Notes: generated by a model from the letters alone, not told the origin. Counted from the first letter of the stretch, positions 16,779 to 26,435 are shown. The stretch is 64,000 nt of DNA from Bin87 sp965220265 (GCA_965220265.1 CBDCPM010000004.1:620001-684000); one strand, 5' to 3'. Numbers and translations are program-made.

Positions 16779-17675
16779 ATGACGAAACCGTCGCCGATTC
16801 CACCTTCACCGTCGACCGAAACGTTGGCGGCGGCCTACGAAGAATGTCGCAGGGTAACGCGGCGCGAGGCCCGCAATTTCTACTTCGCCTTCCTCACCCT
16901 ACCGGCGCGACAGAGGAGGGCCATCTACGTCGCTTACACGTTTTGCCGATACTGTGACGACTCGGTCGACGCCGAAGGCACCCGCGGCGAGAAGTTACAG
17001 CGCATTGAATATCTGCGCAGCAGGCTAGCAGAATCATACGCAGGGAACGCCGACCAATCGCTCTTCGTTGGACTGGCCGACGTAGCCAAAACTCACAACA
17101 TCCCCGAGGAATACTTCCAGGAGGTGTTGAACGGGGTGGAATCGGACCTGGTAAAGACCAGATACGCCAATTTCGAGGAATTGCGCGCCTACTGTTACCA
17201 GGTTGCATCCGTGGTCGGGCTGATTTGCATCCACATATTCGGCTATCGTGGAGGAGAAGAAGCACGCAGGGGCGCGATTGACTTGGGGTTGGCGATGCAG
17301 TTGACCAATATCTGCCGGGACGTGCTCGAAGACTGGGAATTCGGAAGGGTCTATCTGCCCCAAGATGAGCTGGACAGGTTCGGAGTGACCGAGGCGGACT
17401 TGGGCAATCACGTAGTAACCGACGGTTTTGCCAATCTGATGCAGTTTCAGATCGACCGGGCACGAGAGTATTTTGCCAGCGGCAGAAGGCTTCTGCCCCT
17501 CCTCTCGCCACGGTCCCGCGCCTGCCCGGCCGCCTTGGGTTTAATCTACGGAGGGGTGCTCAGCAAGATTGAATCCGCGGGTTACGACGTCTTCCGAGAG
17601 CGAGTCAGCCTGAGCAAGGGCGCGAAACTGGGGCTGATGGCCAGGGCTTGGCTGACGGGTCCACTGATGAAGTGA
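16779..17675 (+). CDS. hpnD: Presqualene diphosphate synthase HpnD
   Basis: A second trans-isoprenyl synthase of the squalene/phytoene type, 298 residues. It condenses two farnesyl diphosphates to presqualene diphosphate. Motifs: TFCRYCDDSVD (DxxxD) near residue 60 and LTNICRDVLEDWEFGRVYLP. It follows hpnC by 10 bp and overlaps hpnE by 4 bp (GTGA). The set HpnC-HpnD-HpnE is the bacterial three-enzyme alternative to a single squalene synthase. Confidence 0.92.
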   Translation: MTKPSPIPPSPSTETLAAAYEECRRVTRREARNFYFAFLTLPARQRRAIYVAYTFCRYCDDSVDAEGTRGEKLQRIEYLRSRLAESYAGNADQSLFVGLADVAKTHNIPEEYFQEVLNGVESDLVKTRYANFEELRAYCYQVASVVGLICIHIFGYRGGEEARRGAIDLGLAMQLTNICRDVLEDWEFGRVYLPQDELDRFGVTEADLGNHVVTDGFANLMQFQIDRAREYFASGRRLLPLLSPRSRACPAALGLIYGGVLSKIESAGYDVFRERVSLSKGAKLGLMARAWLTGPLMK

Positions 17676-19087
17676 CTAGCAATCGCGGTGATATACAACC
17701 ATCGGCGCTGGTCATTGGCGGCGGATTGGCGGGGATCGTTACAGCGGCCCAACTCGCCGAATCAGGCTGGCGGGTGACATTGCTGGAGGCTCGAACCTCG
17801 TTGGGAGGTCGGGCTTTTTCGTTTGACGACCTGGAAAGCGGTCGTGAGTTGGACAACGGCCAACACGTGATCGTAGGGGCGTGTCATAACCTCATTGCAT
17901 TCTTCGAACGTATCGGCGTTGGAGACTTGTGGCACGTGCAGTCAAGATTGAACGTCGATGTATATGACCAGGCAGGACGCCGGGGAAAGCTCTACGGGCT
18001 GGGTGGCCCCGCTCCAGGCCACCTGCTGGCGGCTTTCTTGACGTACCGGCACCTCAGCCTTGCCGACAAGTGCAAGGCGGTTGGCGGAGTGATTGCCGCG
18101 ATTTTGGCAAACCGGTCCGCGTCCGAAATGGAAGCGATCTCGTTTTACGAATGGCTAAGATCTCACGGCCAGTCCGAACGGAGCATCTACAACCTGTGGA
18201 ACGTCGTCATCGAGGGGACGCTGAACGACAACATCCGCGACGTAAGCGCGGCGATGGGGCTAATGATCGTGCAAGACGGTCTGTTGATGGGACGGCGCGA
18301 GGCCAATATCGGCTATCCAACGGTGGCCTTGGGGCAATCTGTGGGCGTGCCGTGCGAGGCCTACCTGCACAAGCTCGGCGTACGGACGCTGCTGGGTTGC
18401 CCAGCGCACGGCATCGAAACGGATGCGGACGGGTTGGTGCGTCACGTGCTGACAGGCGCCGGCCAGGTCATGTCAGCGGACGCCTATGTGAGCGCGGTCC
18501 CGTTCTGGATTCTGCCCCGCCTGATCCCGGACCATCTGGCCGAAAAAGCGCCGTTCAATACGTTGACCGGGCTCCGAGCCTCGCCCATCGTTAACGTGCA
18601 TCTTGATTACGACCGCCCGGTGATGGACGGAGATTTCTGTTACTTCCTGAATAGCCCGTTGCAGTGGGTCTTCAACGGTTCGCGAATTCGCGAGACTGAC
18701 CGGCGGGACAACGGCCAATCGTTGACGGTATCGATCAGCGCGGCTTGGGATCACATCGACCTGCCACGACCGGAACTGGCCGGCAGCATTGCCGAAGAGA
18801 TGCGCGCCGCCTTCCCGAAAGCCCGGAACGCGCAGATTGTGAAGTCGACGGTGGTCAAACAGCGGAACGCGACTTTCAGGTGCACTCCGGGATCTCAGCG
18901 AATGCGACCCGGCCCGGCCACTGCGTCGCCCAACCTCTTTTTGGCCGGAGAATGGACCGACACCGGATGGCCTTCGACTATGGAGGGAGCAATCATCAGC
19001 GGATATAATGCCGCTGCAGCGGTTATGTCGAGTTTGTGCAACGCCACAGATGCCGCGGAGGAAAAGAGTGGCCGACCAATGGTCTGA
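17672..19087 (+). CDS. hpnE: Hydroxysqualene dehydroxylase HpnE
   Basis: FAD-dependent amine-oxidase/phytoene-desaturase-like enzyme reducing hydroxysqualene to squalene. The FAD motif VIGGGLAGIVTAAQLAE lies about 15 residues from the N-terminus, then LLEARTSLGGRAFSFDD, and the C-terminal LAGEWTDTGWPSTMEGAIISG segment closes the FAD site. Start: GTG at 17672 overlapping the hpnD stop. A TTG at 17648 gives 8 more residues and is less likely. With 471 residues it is slightly longer than average. The last 20 bp overlap the next gene. Confidence 0.92.
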   Translation: MTSNRGDIQPSALVIGGGLAGIVTAAQLAESGWRVTLLEARTSLGGRAFSFDDLESGRELDNGQHVIVGACHNLIAFFERIGVGDLWHVQSRLNVDVYDQAGRRGKLYGLGGPAPGHLLAAFLTYRHLSLADKCKAVGGVIAAILANRSASEMEAISFYEWLRSHGQSERSIYNLWNVVIEGTLNDNIRDVSAAMGLMIVQDGLLMGRREANIGYPTVALGQSVGVPCEAYLHKLGVRTLLGCPAHGIETDADGLVRHVLTGAGQVMSADAYVSAVPFWILPRLIPDHLAEKAPFNTLTGLRASPIVNVHLDYDRPVMDGDFCYFLNSPLQWVFNGSRIRETDRRDNGQSLTVSISAAWDHIDLPRPELAGSIAEEMRAAFPKARNAQIVKSTVVKQRNATFRCTPGSQRMRPGPATASPNLFLAGEWTDTGWPSTMEGAIISGYNAAAAVMSSLCNATDAAEEKSGRPMV

Positions 19088-19730
19088 ACAGCGCCAACAC
19101 CTCACCGAGGCCACCCGAGAAATGTATCGGCGCGGTCTGGTGGGCGCGTATTCGGGGAACACGAGCCTCCGTTTGACCGACGCCGGAGATGACAGCCTGC
19201 TGCTGGTTACGCCGACGCATCATCCCTATTACCGACTTCAGCCGGACGAACTGGTGGTGGTGAACCTGGACGGCGAGCCAGTGTCGCCGGCTCCAATGCC
19301 GCCGTCATCGGAAACCCGCCTGCATCTCGAGATTTATCGCCGGCGGCCGGACGTACAGGCAGTGGCGCATACTCATTCCATATACGCGTCAGTGGCTGCA
19401 GTCGTCGGTCGGGACATACCGCCGCTGATCGACGAGATGCTAATGTCCATCGGGGGACCGATCAAGGTGAGCAAATACGCCTTCCCAGGGACGCAGGAGT
19501 TGGCCGAACAGGCTTACGCCGCGCTGGGCGACCGGAACGCTGCGCTGCTGCGCAACCACGGCGCCGTGGGCGTCGGGCCAGACATATGGGAGGCGCTGGA
19601 AGTCTGTGACCTAGTGGAGCGCCTGGCGAAGATTTTCGTGCTGGCCCGCAACTTCGGCCCGCGAGCCGCGTCCTCTTTACCGGAAGATGCCATTACGACG
19701 GAGATGCAAATGTTCCGGGATAGTCACTAA
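19068..19730 (+). CDS. Class II aldolase/adducin family protein
   Basis: A zinc-dependent aldolase of the fuculose-phosphate type, 220 residues. Active-site features: YSGNTSLRL near the N-terminus, SSETRLHLEIY (catalytic Glu), AHTHSIYAS (two zinc His) and LLRNHGAVGVG (third His). It should cleave a phosphorylated or deoxy sugar to an aldehyde plus dihydroxyacetone (phosphate). The start is GTG at 19068, fixed by GGAGGAAAAG immediately upstream inside the end of hpnE. Its place in the hopanoid operon suggests action on the ribose-derived side chain or on 5-deoxyribose salvage. This is inferred from context only. Confidence 0.85.
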   Translation: MADQWSEQRQHLTEATREMYRRGLVGAYSGNTSLRLTDAGDDSLLLVTPTHHPYYRLQPDELVVVNLDGEPVSPAPMPPSSETRLHLEIYRRRPDVQAVAHTHSIYASVAAVVGRDIPPLIDEMLMSIGGPIKVSKYAFPGTQELAEQAYAALGDRNAALLRNHGAVGVGPDIWEALEVCDLVERLAKIFVLARNFGPRAASSLPEDAITTEMQMFRDSH

Positions 19731-19741
19731 ACAGGATCGGA

Positions 19742-20794
19742 ATGTGCCCAGACATGAGCACCGAACCAGTAACCTCACGTGGGTTTTCCCAGGTCATCGG
19801 CGTGGTTGGCGCCGCATCCCACTTTGGCGCCCAGCTGTTGCTGTACCTGGAGAAGGAACGACCGGACTGTTGGTTGGTGGCGATCGCCGAACGCCCGCTC
19901 CGCTGGCCTGTGGAACGAATCTCCACCTACCGCCTGGCCCAAAATCGGGTGGGCGGCATCCTTACGATGTCCGACATACCGGAATTCATGCAAGAGAAAG
20001 CGTGGGACATGTTCCTGAAGGGACACGAGCTGACGGTTGCCGACATTCCTGACGTGTTGCAACTGGAAGCGGTGGATTCGCTGATCCACGTCGGGAGCTA
20101 TTACGACGGGCCCAACCCGGAGCAATTCTGCACGGACGCGCAGATATGGCTCCGGGCGGCCCGCATCGCTGGGGTGCGTCAGTTCATATATTTGTCCGAC
20201 GTCAGGGTCTACGGGGTGAGTGCGGACAATCCGATCCCCATCACGGAGCGGACAGCCAAAAATGCCGACCCACAACACCGCTACCTCGCTGAAGCTGAGC
20301 CGCCCTTCCCCGCCGCGTCGGACGACCAATCATCGGCGGCGCCGGATGGCGACGCTAACGGAGAGATGAAGGTAGTCGTGCTGCGCACGGCGATGTCGGT
20401 GGGCACCAATCGCTCCAGTCCCGCGGTTGACGAACTGTTGCTGACTTCGGTGACGGCCAACCAAAAGCGCAGTTTTCCGCTCCAGTTCTTACATCAACAC
20501 GACCTGGCGCGGGCGATCCAGCAAGCGATATCGAAACAAATGCACGGCGTTTTCAACGTGGCGGGCGACGGAGTCGTAGATTCGTTGGACATCCTAGAAT
20601 GGTGTGGGTCACCGAGACTTCCCAAGCACGCCGGTTCCAACCGTTCGCGCAACGCAACGGCGAGGCAATTGTCGAAACATCCTCTGATTGTGAGCTCCGC
20701 CAAGTTCAAACAATCCGCCGGGTTCACGTTCAAGTATTCTTCGTCGCGTGCCATACGCGCACATTGCTATTCGGTCCTCCTGGAACCAAGTTGA
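19742..20794 (+). CDS. Divergent NAD-dependent epimerase/dehydratase-like protein
   Basis: A Rossmann-fold extended-SDR relative of 350 residues. A weak nucleotide motif (GVVGAASHFG) opens the protein, and QFIYLSDVRVYGVS resembles the epimerase core strand with its Ser/Asp segment. The usual YxxxK is not obvious, and a low-complexity Ala/Asp insert lies near residue 195. It could be a non-catalytic or altered epimerase. The gene is 11 bp after the aldolase and 4 bp before the nucleoside hydrolase, so it is clearly part of the operon. A second ATG (19754) is a possible start. Confidence 0.65.
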   Translation: MCPDMSTEPVTSRGFSQVIGVVGAASHFGAQLLLYLEKERPDCWLVAIAERPLRWPVERISTYRLAQNRVGGILTMSDIPEFMQEKAWDMFLKGHELTVADIPDVLQLEAVDSLIHVGSYYDGPNPEQFCTDAQIWLRAARIAGVRQFIYLSDVRVYGVSADNPIPITERTAKNADPQHRYLAEAEPPFPAASDDQSSAAPDGDANGEMKVVVLRTAMSVGTNRSSPAVDELLLTSVTANQKRSFPLQFLHQHDLARAIQQAISKQMHGVFNVAGDGVVDSLDILEWCGSPRLPKHAGSNRSRNATARQLSKHPLIVSSAKFKQSAGFTFKYSSSRAIRAHCYSVLLEPS

Positions 20795-20798
20795 CCAC

Positions 20799-21758
20799 AT
20801 GACGTCATCGCAAACCGTGGCTCCCGAGCCGGTCGTAATCGATACCGATCCCGGTGTCGACGACGCTGTCGCGCTGCTGATGGCGCTTTCGTGCCCGCAG
20901 ATAGATATAGTCGGCCTGACCACCACAGCTGGCAATGTTCCGATAGGACCGGCGACCAGAAATGCCCTGGCTACTTTGGAAAGAGTCGGGCGGACTGATA
21001 TCCCGGTCGCCAAGGGAGCAACTCGGCCGATTCGCGGTCGGTATGCCTACGCCCGTGACGTCCATTCAGTCGAAGGGCTTACTCATCGGCTGCCCCGGCC
21101 CACAACGTGCACATCCGATACTGGCGCCGTGCAATTCCTGGCCGAAACACTTCAGGCTAAACCAGGTGCGGTCACTGTCATCGCTCTCGGGCCTTTGACC
21201 AACTTGGCGCGACTGCACAGGCGGCACCGATCGGTTTTGCCATTGGCGAAGCGCGTGTTCGTCATGGGCGGCGCGGTGGAGACTCCGGGCAACATCACGC
21301 CGCACGCGGAGTTCAACTTCTACAGTGATCCCACGGCCGCGCGTTTGGTGATCGAATCGGGGGTTCCCATCACACTGATCGATATGGCGCCGTGCCGGCA
21401 GGTTTTCCTGACCCGTGACGACGTGGAGGGAGCGCGCGCCTCCAACTCGGCGGGGAGCCTGGCCAAGAAGTTGCTCGTCGGATGGTTCCGGCAGGACTCA
21501 ACGCGTGAACGGTTCTACATGTACGATCCGTTGACGCTGGTCGCGGTATTGCGCCCGGCGACCATCACGTTTCGCTCGGTGACCATGACGGTTGATGACT
21601 CCGAAACCACCGACGACCGAAGCCTTTGGGGGCGTTGCCGGCTTCTGGACGCTACCGAGGGTCCAATCAGGGTTGCCGAACCCGAAGGTGTAGACATACC
21701 GGCATCGCTAAGAACGATCCGCGAATTGTTGGCGTGGTCGCAGCCAACGGCGAACTGA
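20799..21758 (+). CDS. Inosine-uridine preferring nucleoside hydrolase family protein
   Basis: A calcium-dependent N-ribohydrolase of 319 residues. The signature DTDPGVDD is at residues 15-22, followed by GLTTTAGNVPIGPATRNAL and the core VFVMGGAVETPGNITPHAEFNFYSDPTAA. The family hydrolyses ribonucleosides to free base and ribose. Here it lies in the same tight transcription unit as hpnH and hpnG, so adenosyl- or 5'-deoxyadenosyl-type substrates are plausible, though general nucleoside salvage cannot be excluded. The ATG at 20799 is 4 bp after the previous stop; an upstream ATG at 20748 would overlap the previous gene. Confidence 0.88.
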   Translation: MTSSQTVAPEPVVIDTDPGVDDAVALLMALSCPQIDIVGLTTTAGNVPIGPATRNALATLERVGRTDIPVAKGATRPIRGRYAYARDVHSVEGLTHRLPRPTTCTSDTGAVQFLAETLQAKPGAVTVIALGPLTNLARLHRRHRSVLPLAKRVFVMGGAVETPGNITPHAEFNFYSDPTAARLVIESGVPITLIDMAPCRQVFLTRDDVEGARASNSAGSLAKKLLVGWFRQDSTRERFYMYDPLTLVAVLRPATITFRSVTMTVDDSETTDDRSLWGRCRLLDATEGPIRVAEPEGVDIPASLRTIRELLAWSQPTAN

Positions 21759-21777
21759 GCACGGGAGGAGGGGCCCG

Positions 21778-23214
21778 ATGGCAGTCCAACGCAGAATATT
21801 AGTTGTGGTGTTCGACGGCCTCCAGCCGGCGCAGATTACACCGAAGTTGATGCCCAACCTGGCGGAGTTCGCTTATGGAGGCGTCACCTTCGCGAACCAT
21901 CATCCGGTGTTTCCGACGGTAACGAGGGTCAACGCGTCGAGCCTGGTCACGGGGTGCATGCCGGGGCGGCACGGATTGGCCGGGAACACGTTCCTCTGCC
22001 GGGACTATGATCCGCATCGCGTGATCCCGGCGCTGGAACCCACGTTACAGGACATCGCCGATTCCACTGGGCAGGTATTGTTGATTCCAACGCTAGCCGA
22101 CGTGTTGGGTCGAAACGGCATGGAATACTTTGCGGTGGGCACGGGCACCAGCGGCAACGCCTACGTTCACAACCCGAATGCAGCGACGGCGGGCGGGGCG
22201 ACCATACATCCCGATTTCACGTTGCCACGGTCGCTGCAAGCCGAGCTGACCCAACGGTTCGGCGATTGGCCGGCGCAGGACCTGCCAAACACGGCGCGCC
22301 TGGTTCACGCAAGACGCATCCTCACGGAGTTCGTACTGCCCGAACGGGATCCGGCGGTAGCCTTGCTGTGGTCGTCAGAGCCGGACAAGACGCAGCACGA
22401 AGACGGCGTCGGGCTCGGCAGGGCTCCGCAAGCCCTCGTCGAAGCGGACACTGAGTTCGGCGAGCTGCTGGCCTGGCTGAACGAAAATGGCCGCGCAGAC
22501 ATAACGGACGTATTCGTGGCATCTGACCATGGATATTCGACCATCACCGAGGTCGTACGCGTGGAACAATTGCTGCGAGACGCCGGGTTCGAGACCATTG
22601 ACCGCCCAGGCGGTGTGGCAGTGGCCGCCAACGGCGGGTCTGCATTGCTGTACGTCAACGAAGGCAATCAGGAAACGGCCGAGACGCTAATCGCGTGGCT
22701 GGTCGCGCAACCTTGGTGCGGCCCGCTTTTCGCCTCGGAGCGCGTTGGACATCCGACCGGCACGTTGCCCATGGCGCTGCTGGGATGCGAGGGGCCACGC
22801 TCACCTGACCTGATCATGTCCTTCCCGTGGCGGAGTGTCGTCAATTCCGCGGGCTATGCCGGCCATGCTCCAGCCACGGGAGGCGCCGTCGGTCAAGGTC
22901 AACACGGTAGCCTCAGCCAGCACGAACTTCGGAACACCGGGCTGGCAAGCGGTCCTTCCGTCAAGCGGGAAACCATCATCGAGACGCCAACCGGCAACAT
23001 CGATCTCGCTCCCACGATCCTGCATCTCCTGGGTCTAGACGCCGAGGCGGCAGCGATGGACGGCAGAGTGCTGTTCGAAGCATTGGAAGGCGGCTCACCG
23101 GCGCCGGCGCCGGACCGTCAGAAGCATGAAGCGGAGCGACCCGGATTCCGCCAAGAGTTGCAAATCAGCGCGGTGGGCATGACGAAGTACGTTGACTGGG
23201 GCAACCGGCTGTAG
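21778..23214 (+). CDS. Alkaline phosphatase superfamily phosphodiesterase/nucleotide pyrophosphatase
   Basis: Type I phosphodiesterase fold, 478 residues. The N-terminal VVVFDGLQP gives the first metal Asp, HPVFPTVTRVNASSLVTGCMPGRHG carries the nucleophile Thr region, and FVASDHGYSTI provides the Asp-His metal pair. A late His-bearing segment lies around AGHAPATGG. No signal peptide is seen, so it acts in the cytosol, or the start is incomplete. SD: GGGAGGAGGGG before the ATG. It is the last gene of the hopanoid unit, 19 bp after the nucleoside hydrolase. It could dephosphorylate a phosphoribosyl intermediate; this is a hypothesis. Confidence 0.82.
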   Translation: MAVQRRILVVVFDGLQPAQITPKLMPNLAEFAYGGVTFANHHPVFPTVTRVNASSLVTGCMPGRHGLAGNTFLCRDYDPHRVIPALEPTLQDIADSTGQVLLIPTLADVLGRNGMEYFAVGTGTSGNAYVHNPNAATAGGATIHPDFTLPRSLQAELTQRFGDWPAQDLPNTARLVHARRILTEFVLPERDPAVALLWSSEPDKTQHEDGVGLGRAPQALVEADTEFGELLAWLNENGRADITDVFVASDHGYSTITEVVRVEQLLRDAGFETIDRPGGVAVAANGGSALLYVNEGNQETAETLIAWLVAQPWCGPLFASERVGHPTGTLPMALLGCEGPRSPDLIMSFPWRSVVNSAGYAGHAPATGGAVGQGQHGSLSQHELRNTGLASGPSVKRETIIETPTGNIDLAPTILHLLGLDAEAAAMDGRVLFEALEGGSPAPAPDRQKHEAERPGFRQELQISAVGMTKYVDWGNRL

Positions 23215-23399
23215 GCGCGACGCGTCGCCGGTAACGAACCCGGGTTGGGTTCCGGCTGTCTAGTTTGCGTCGGGATCAAAGGGTGGTAACTGTTCAGACT
23301 TGAGTGGATCTGGGCATCGTAGTACGCTCCCGCCCTGTTGAAATCCTACCTGTTCATGCTCACGGGGAGCCGCAGGCGGCGGCAAACGTGGCGTTCACC

Positions 23400-23906
23400 T
23401 CACCAAGTCTGAAAAATTACGAAGGGTGCGCCGTCAACCAGGATGCGCTTGATAACGGCCTGACCCTGACTGCCCAAAGAGACGACCACCTTCACATCTT
23501 GCGCACGTTCGATGATGTGGCCGGCGCCTTCCGGTACGAAATAGGTTCCGATTCCGTAGTCCAACCGGCCACGCTGGTTGATCACCCCACGGATGTACAC
23601 GTCGGTCGGTTTCGGTTCGGCGAGCGTGTGTCGCGATGCGCACCACACGTCGCCGCATTTCGTCAAGACCACATAGACCTCGGCGCCAGCGGGTTCGCCG
23701 TCGAGCCAGGCGGGGATTTCCGCAATCTCATAGTCCAGAATCGCGTAGTCGCCCTGGAACAAAGAACGGGGGTCAACGGGAGCGGTCTGTAGCGTAATCT
23801 CGAGGCCGCCGCTCAACGCGACTTGGCGCACGCCGGCGAAGGTGACCAGCCCAACAACCTGCGCTGCCACCACGGCAAAAAACAGGACGCTAGCCAGGCG
23901 CGTCAC
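23400..23906 (-). CDS. GDYXXLXY-domain membrane-anchored protein
   Basis: A 168-residue protein with one N-terminal transmembrane helix (LASVLFFAVVAAQVVGLVTFAG) and the family signature GDYAILDY near residue 53. Such proteins are usually encoded beside DUF2157/DUF4401 membrane proteins, as here, and the function is unknown. Start: GTG overlapping the stop of the DUF2157 gene (GTGA). The frame stays open much farther upstream, but that part is antisense-like and inside the DUF2157 gene, so it is rejected. Confidence 0.82.
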   Translation of the reverse strand: MTRLASVLFFAVVAAQVVGLVTFAGVRQVALSGGLEITLQTAPVDPRSLFQGDYAILDYEIAEIPAWLDGEPAGAEVYVVLTKCGDVWCASRHTLAEPKPTDVYIRGVINQRGRLDYGIGTYFVPEGAGHIIERAQDVKVVVSLGSQGQAVIKRILVDGAPFVIFQTW

Positions 23907-26344
23907 GGCGTGACCTCTGCCGGCCGCATGGTGCGGACCATCCGGCGGCGCAGGAATTCCAGACCGAATCCCATGCCCAGCATGATCGCCCCGGCTACGA
24001 TGAATGCTAGGGATTGGCCCAGCAACCCGAACCCAAATTCGAAGTAGCGGGTCAGCAACGTTATCGCGAATACGACGACAGCCAGATTGATCAGGTCCGC
24101 CCGGTTCCAGCGGTATCCCGCTGCCAACAGCGCCAGGACGGTACACAGCAGGCCAGCGTTGAGCGGTAGCCATGTCCACGACCAACCAATCAGGAGACCC
24201 AGCCACGCCAGGAGGGCAAGCACACCCATTGCGACGGCGCCGGCAGTCTCCCACCGCAGTTGATCCGCTGACGCGCGAGTCGTGGGCAATCGCTTCCAGT
24301 CGACCACCCAGATCAGAGCCAGAACAGCAATCGCCGCGCCCCAAACCGTCCCCGCGAGGAACCAGTATTCTCCGAGATACGCCAACGCTGACCCGGGCTC
24401 TCCGGCGTGTTTGGGAACCCAAGGGTCGCTGTAACTCATGGCGTACACGCTGGCAACGGACAATGCCAAGCCGGCAAAATCCCACAGGCGGAAGTTGACC
24501 CGATGTTCGGGCGTCAGCATGTCCACCCAACGACCGCGGAGGCGACCGGTTAGGAAGACCAACGCCCCAACGCCCAGGCCGACCGGACCCAGCCAGAGGA
24601 GCAGTTCATTGTCCGCCAAAATACCCAACGCCCAGAAGCAACGTACGAGCACCGAAACCGCAAAGATCGAACAGGCAAAGTACGCGACGGATAACTGCCG
24701 GCGCCGATAGCTAAACCAGATCAACGCCGCGATACCTGCCAGGAAAGCGAGGTTGAATATCGCCCAGGACGCCGATAACTGATACTTCAGTCCCAACCAC
24801 ATCGCCATCGCCAGCACCGCCATGATCGCTACCGCCCCGCCTTCCCACAAAGCGTCGCCGTCGCGCGTGCGCCTACTCCTCCAGATCGCGAGCCCGATTG
24901 CCGATCCCGACAGGAGCCATCCGATTGCCACTACAATCCAGTATTCGGCCGGCATCCATGACCAGTCTGGTGAGGTTGTCCAGCGCCAAAAGGTTCCATA
25001 CCCCATAACGTAGAGGCTGGACGCAGCCAGCGTCAGCGCGGCCGCTGCGGAGTACCTGGCGTACGGTGCAGCCCAAGCCGCGATCCTCATCGCGGTGCTC
25101 CCGGCGAAAATGCCGGCCGCCGCCGTCAACCCAGCCGCTGCAAGCAATATCGGCGCGGCTGCACCGTCAAGTTCCGTTAGGCTGACGAACCGTATCGCCA
25201 CTAATATGACGAACAGTACGGCCGCGAATCCCAACAGTGGGGGTGCACGCTTGAGGAAAGCCACGACCGCGATACCGCCAAACGCGGCAAGGTTGAACAG
25301 CCACCACAGTCCGGGAGACGGATATGCAAACCAGGCCCACATGGCCCCGGCAACGGCAACCATCGTGACCGCCGCAACGGTCTGGACAAGCGGGCGCGCA
25401 CTGTGTTCGCCACGGGAGAACCACCAAAGGCCTCCAGTCGCGGCAACCGTGGCAGTGACGGCCACGCCGACCGTCAACCAGTACTCGGCCAACGTCGCCC
25501 TAATGATGTCGCCAGCATCAACCCAAATGCTGGCAATACTCATGGCACAAAACGCTGTCAGGCCGGCCGCCAAGCCCGGATAGTAGCAAAAGCCGGCCAA
25601 AGGCCGGGTCCAGGCGAAACGCAATTGGAGCAGACCCAGCATAACGACTGCGGCCGAAATCACCAGGGTCATCGGCGCCAAGAACAGCAGCGTTTCTTCC
25701 CTGTAGTATTCCAACCACCACTGGGTCCGGAACCCCGTGCTCAGTACAAGGAGCACCAGCGATAATCCCACCATCAGGCGGGAATGCACGATATACCCCA
25801 ACGGGAGCACACCCAGGAACCAGGCGGTGGTCAGATTGGGGTGATTGACGGGAACGTGGTAAATCTGCGCGACCAGGTGGATCGCCGCCCCATAAGCCAA
25901 CGCGCCGGCCACGAGCACGGCTACGCCGATACGCGGGTAATCGAACCGAGCCAGCAGCGCCCAGCCAGCAACATTGATCACGACCGTCAACACCACCAGC
26001 ATGGTGACGCGGGCCCACACCGGGATCACGTCCCAGTTGGCGGCCACGTATATGATGATGCCCAGCCCGACGAGGAGGGCACCCATCACGCCGATGATCG
26101 AAACCGCCCGGCTGACGAGGGTGCTGCGCTCCGCCGTATCCTCCGCAGAAACGGTCGGACGACCCGAAACTGGAGCGGGAGATTCACTGGGAGGCTCGTT
26201 TCCGGCAGGCAGACCATAACGGCGCAGGATAGCGACGCTCTGTTCGGACGAGACTAATCCGTCACGCTCCCAACCGTCGACCTCAACCGATAAACGGCGA
26301 CGGAATTCTGCGCCGCCATCCCCGCCCGTAGGCCCGTTTGTCAT
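23903..26344 (-). CDS. DUF2157 polytopic membrane protein
   Basis: An 813-residue integral membrane protein. A soluble N-terminus of about 75 residues contains a DUF2157-type helix (WERDGLVSSEQSVAILRRYG), followed by a long series of about 20 or more hydrophobic segments. The middle of the protein repeats a similar helix pattern ending in W-rich loops, which suggests internal duplication. It is translationally coupled to the GDYXXLXY protein downstream. No transport motif is recognisable and the function is unknown. It is longer than the common 350-450 residue members. Confidence 0.8.
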   Translation of the reverse strand: MTNGPTGGDGGAEFRRRLSVEVDGWERDGLVSSEQSVAILRRYGLPAGNEPPSESPAPVSGRPTVSAEDTAERSTLVSRAVSIIGVMGALLVGLGIIIYVAANWDVIPVWARVTMLVVLTVVINVAGWALLARFDYPRIGVAVLVAGALAYGAAIHLVAQIYHVPVNHPNLTTAWFLGVLPLGYIVHSRLMVGLSLVLLVLSTGFRTQWWLEYYREETLLFLAPMTLVISAAVVMLGLLQLRFAWTRPLAGFCYYPGLAAGLTAFCAMSIASIWVDAGDIIRATLAEYWLTVGVAVTATVAATGGLWWFSRGEHSARPLVQTVAAVTMVAVAGAMWAWFAYPSPGLWWLFNLAAFGGIAVVAFLKRAPPLLGFAAVLFVILVAIRFVSLTELDGAAAPILLAAAGLTAAAGIFAGSTAMRIAAWAAPYARYSAAAALTLAASSLYVMGYGTFWRWTTSPDWSWMPAEYWIVVAIGWLLSGSAIGLAIWRSRRTRDGDALWEGGAVAIMAVLAMAMWLGLKYQLSASWAIFNLAFLAGIAALIWFSYRRRQLSVAYFACSIFAVSVLVRCFWALGILADNELLLWLGPVGLGVGALVFLTGRLRGRWVDMLTPEHRVNFRLWDFAGLALSVASVYAMSYSDPWVPKHAGEPGSALAYLGEYWFLAGTVWGAAIAVLALIWVVDWKRLPTTRASADQLRWETAGAVAMGVLALLAWLGLLIGWSWTWLPLNAGLLCTVLALLAAGYRWNRADLINLAVVVFAITLLTRYFEFGFGLLGQSLAFIVAGAIMLGMGFGLEFLRRRMVRTMRPAEVTP

Positions 26345-26435
26345 CAGGTTCCTTTCAGGTGAGGCAGGGAGAGGGCTTCACCAAATAGCGACGGACCGAT
26401 TCGGCGTCCCGGACCCCGCTAAACGCCATTGCGCC

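Noticed and set aside
23400..24530. 376-codon version of the GDYXXLXY gene
   Set aside because: The upstream part lies inside the DUF2157 gene and has no protein-like pattern. The GTG of the GTGA overlap is the natural start.
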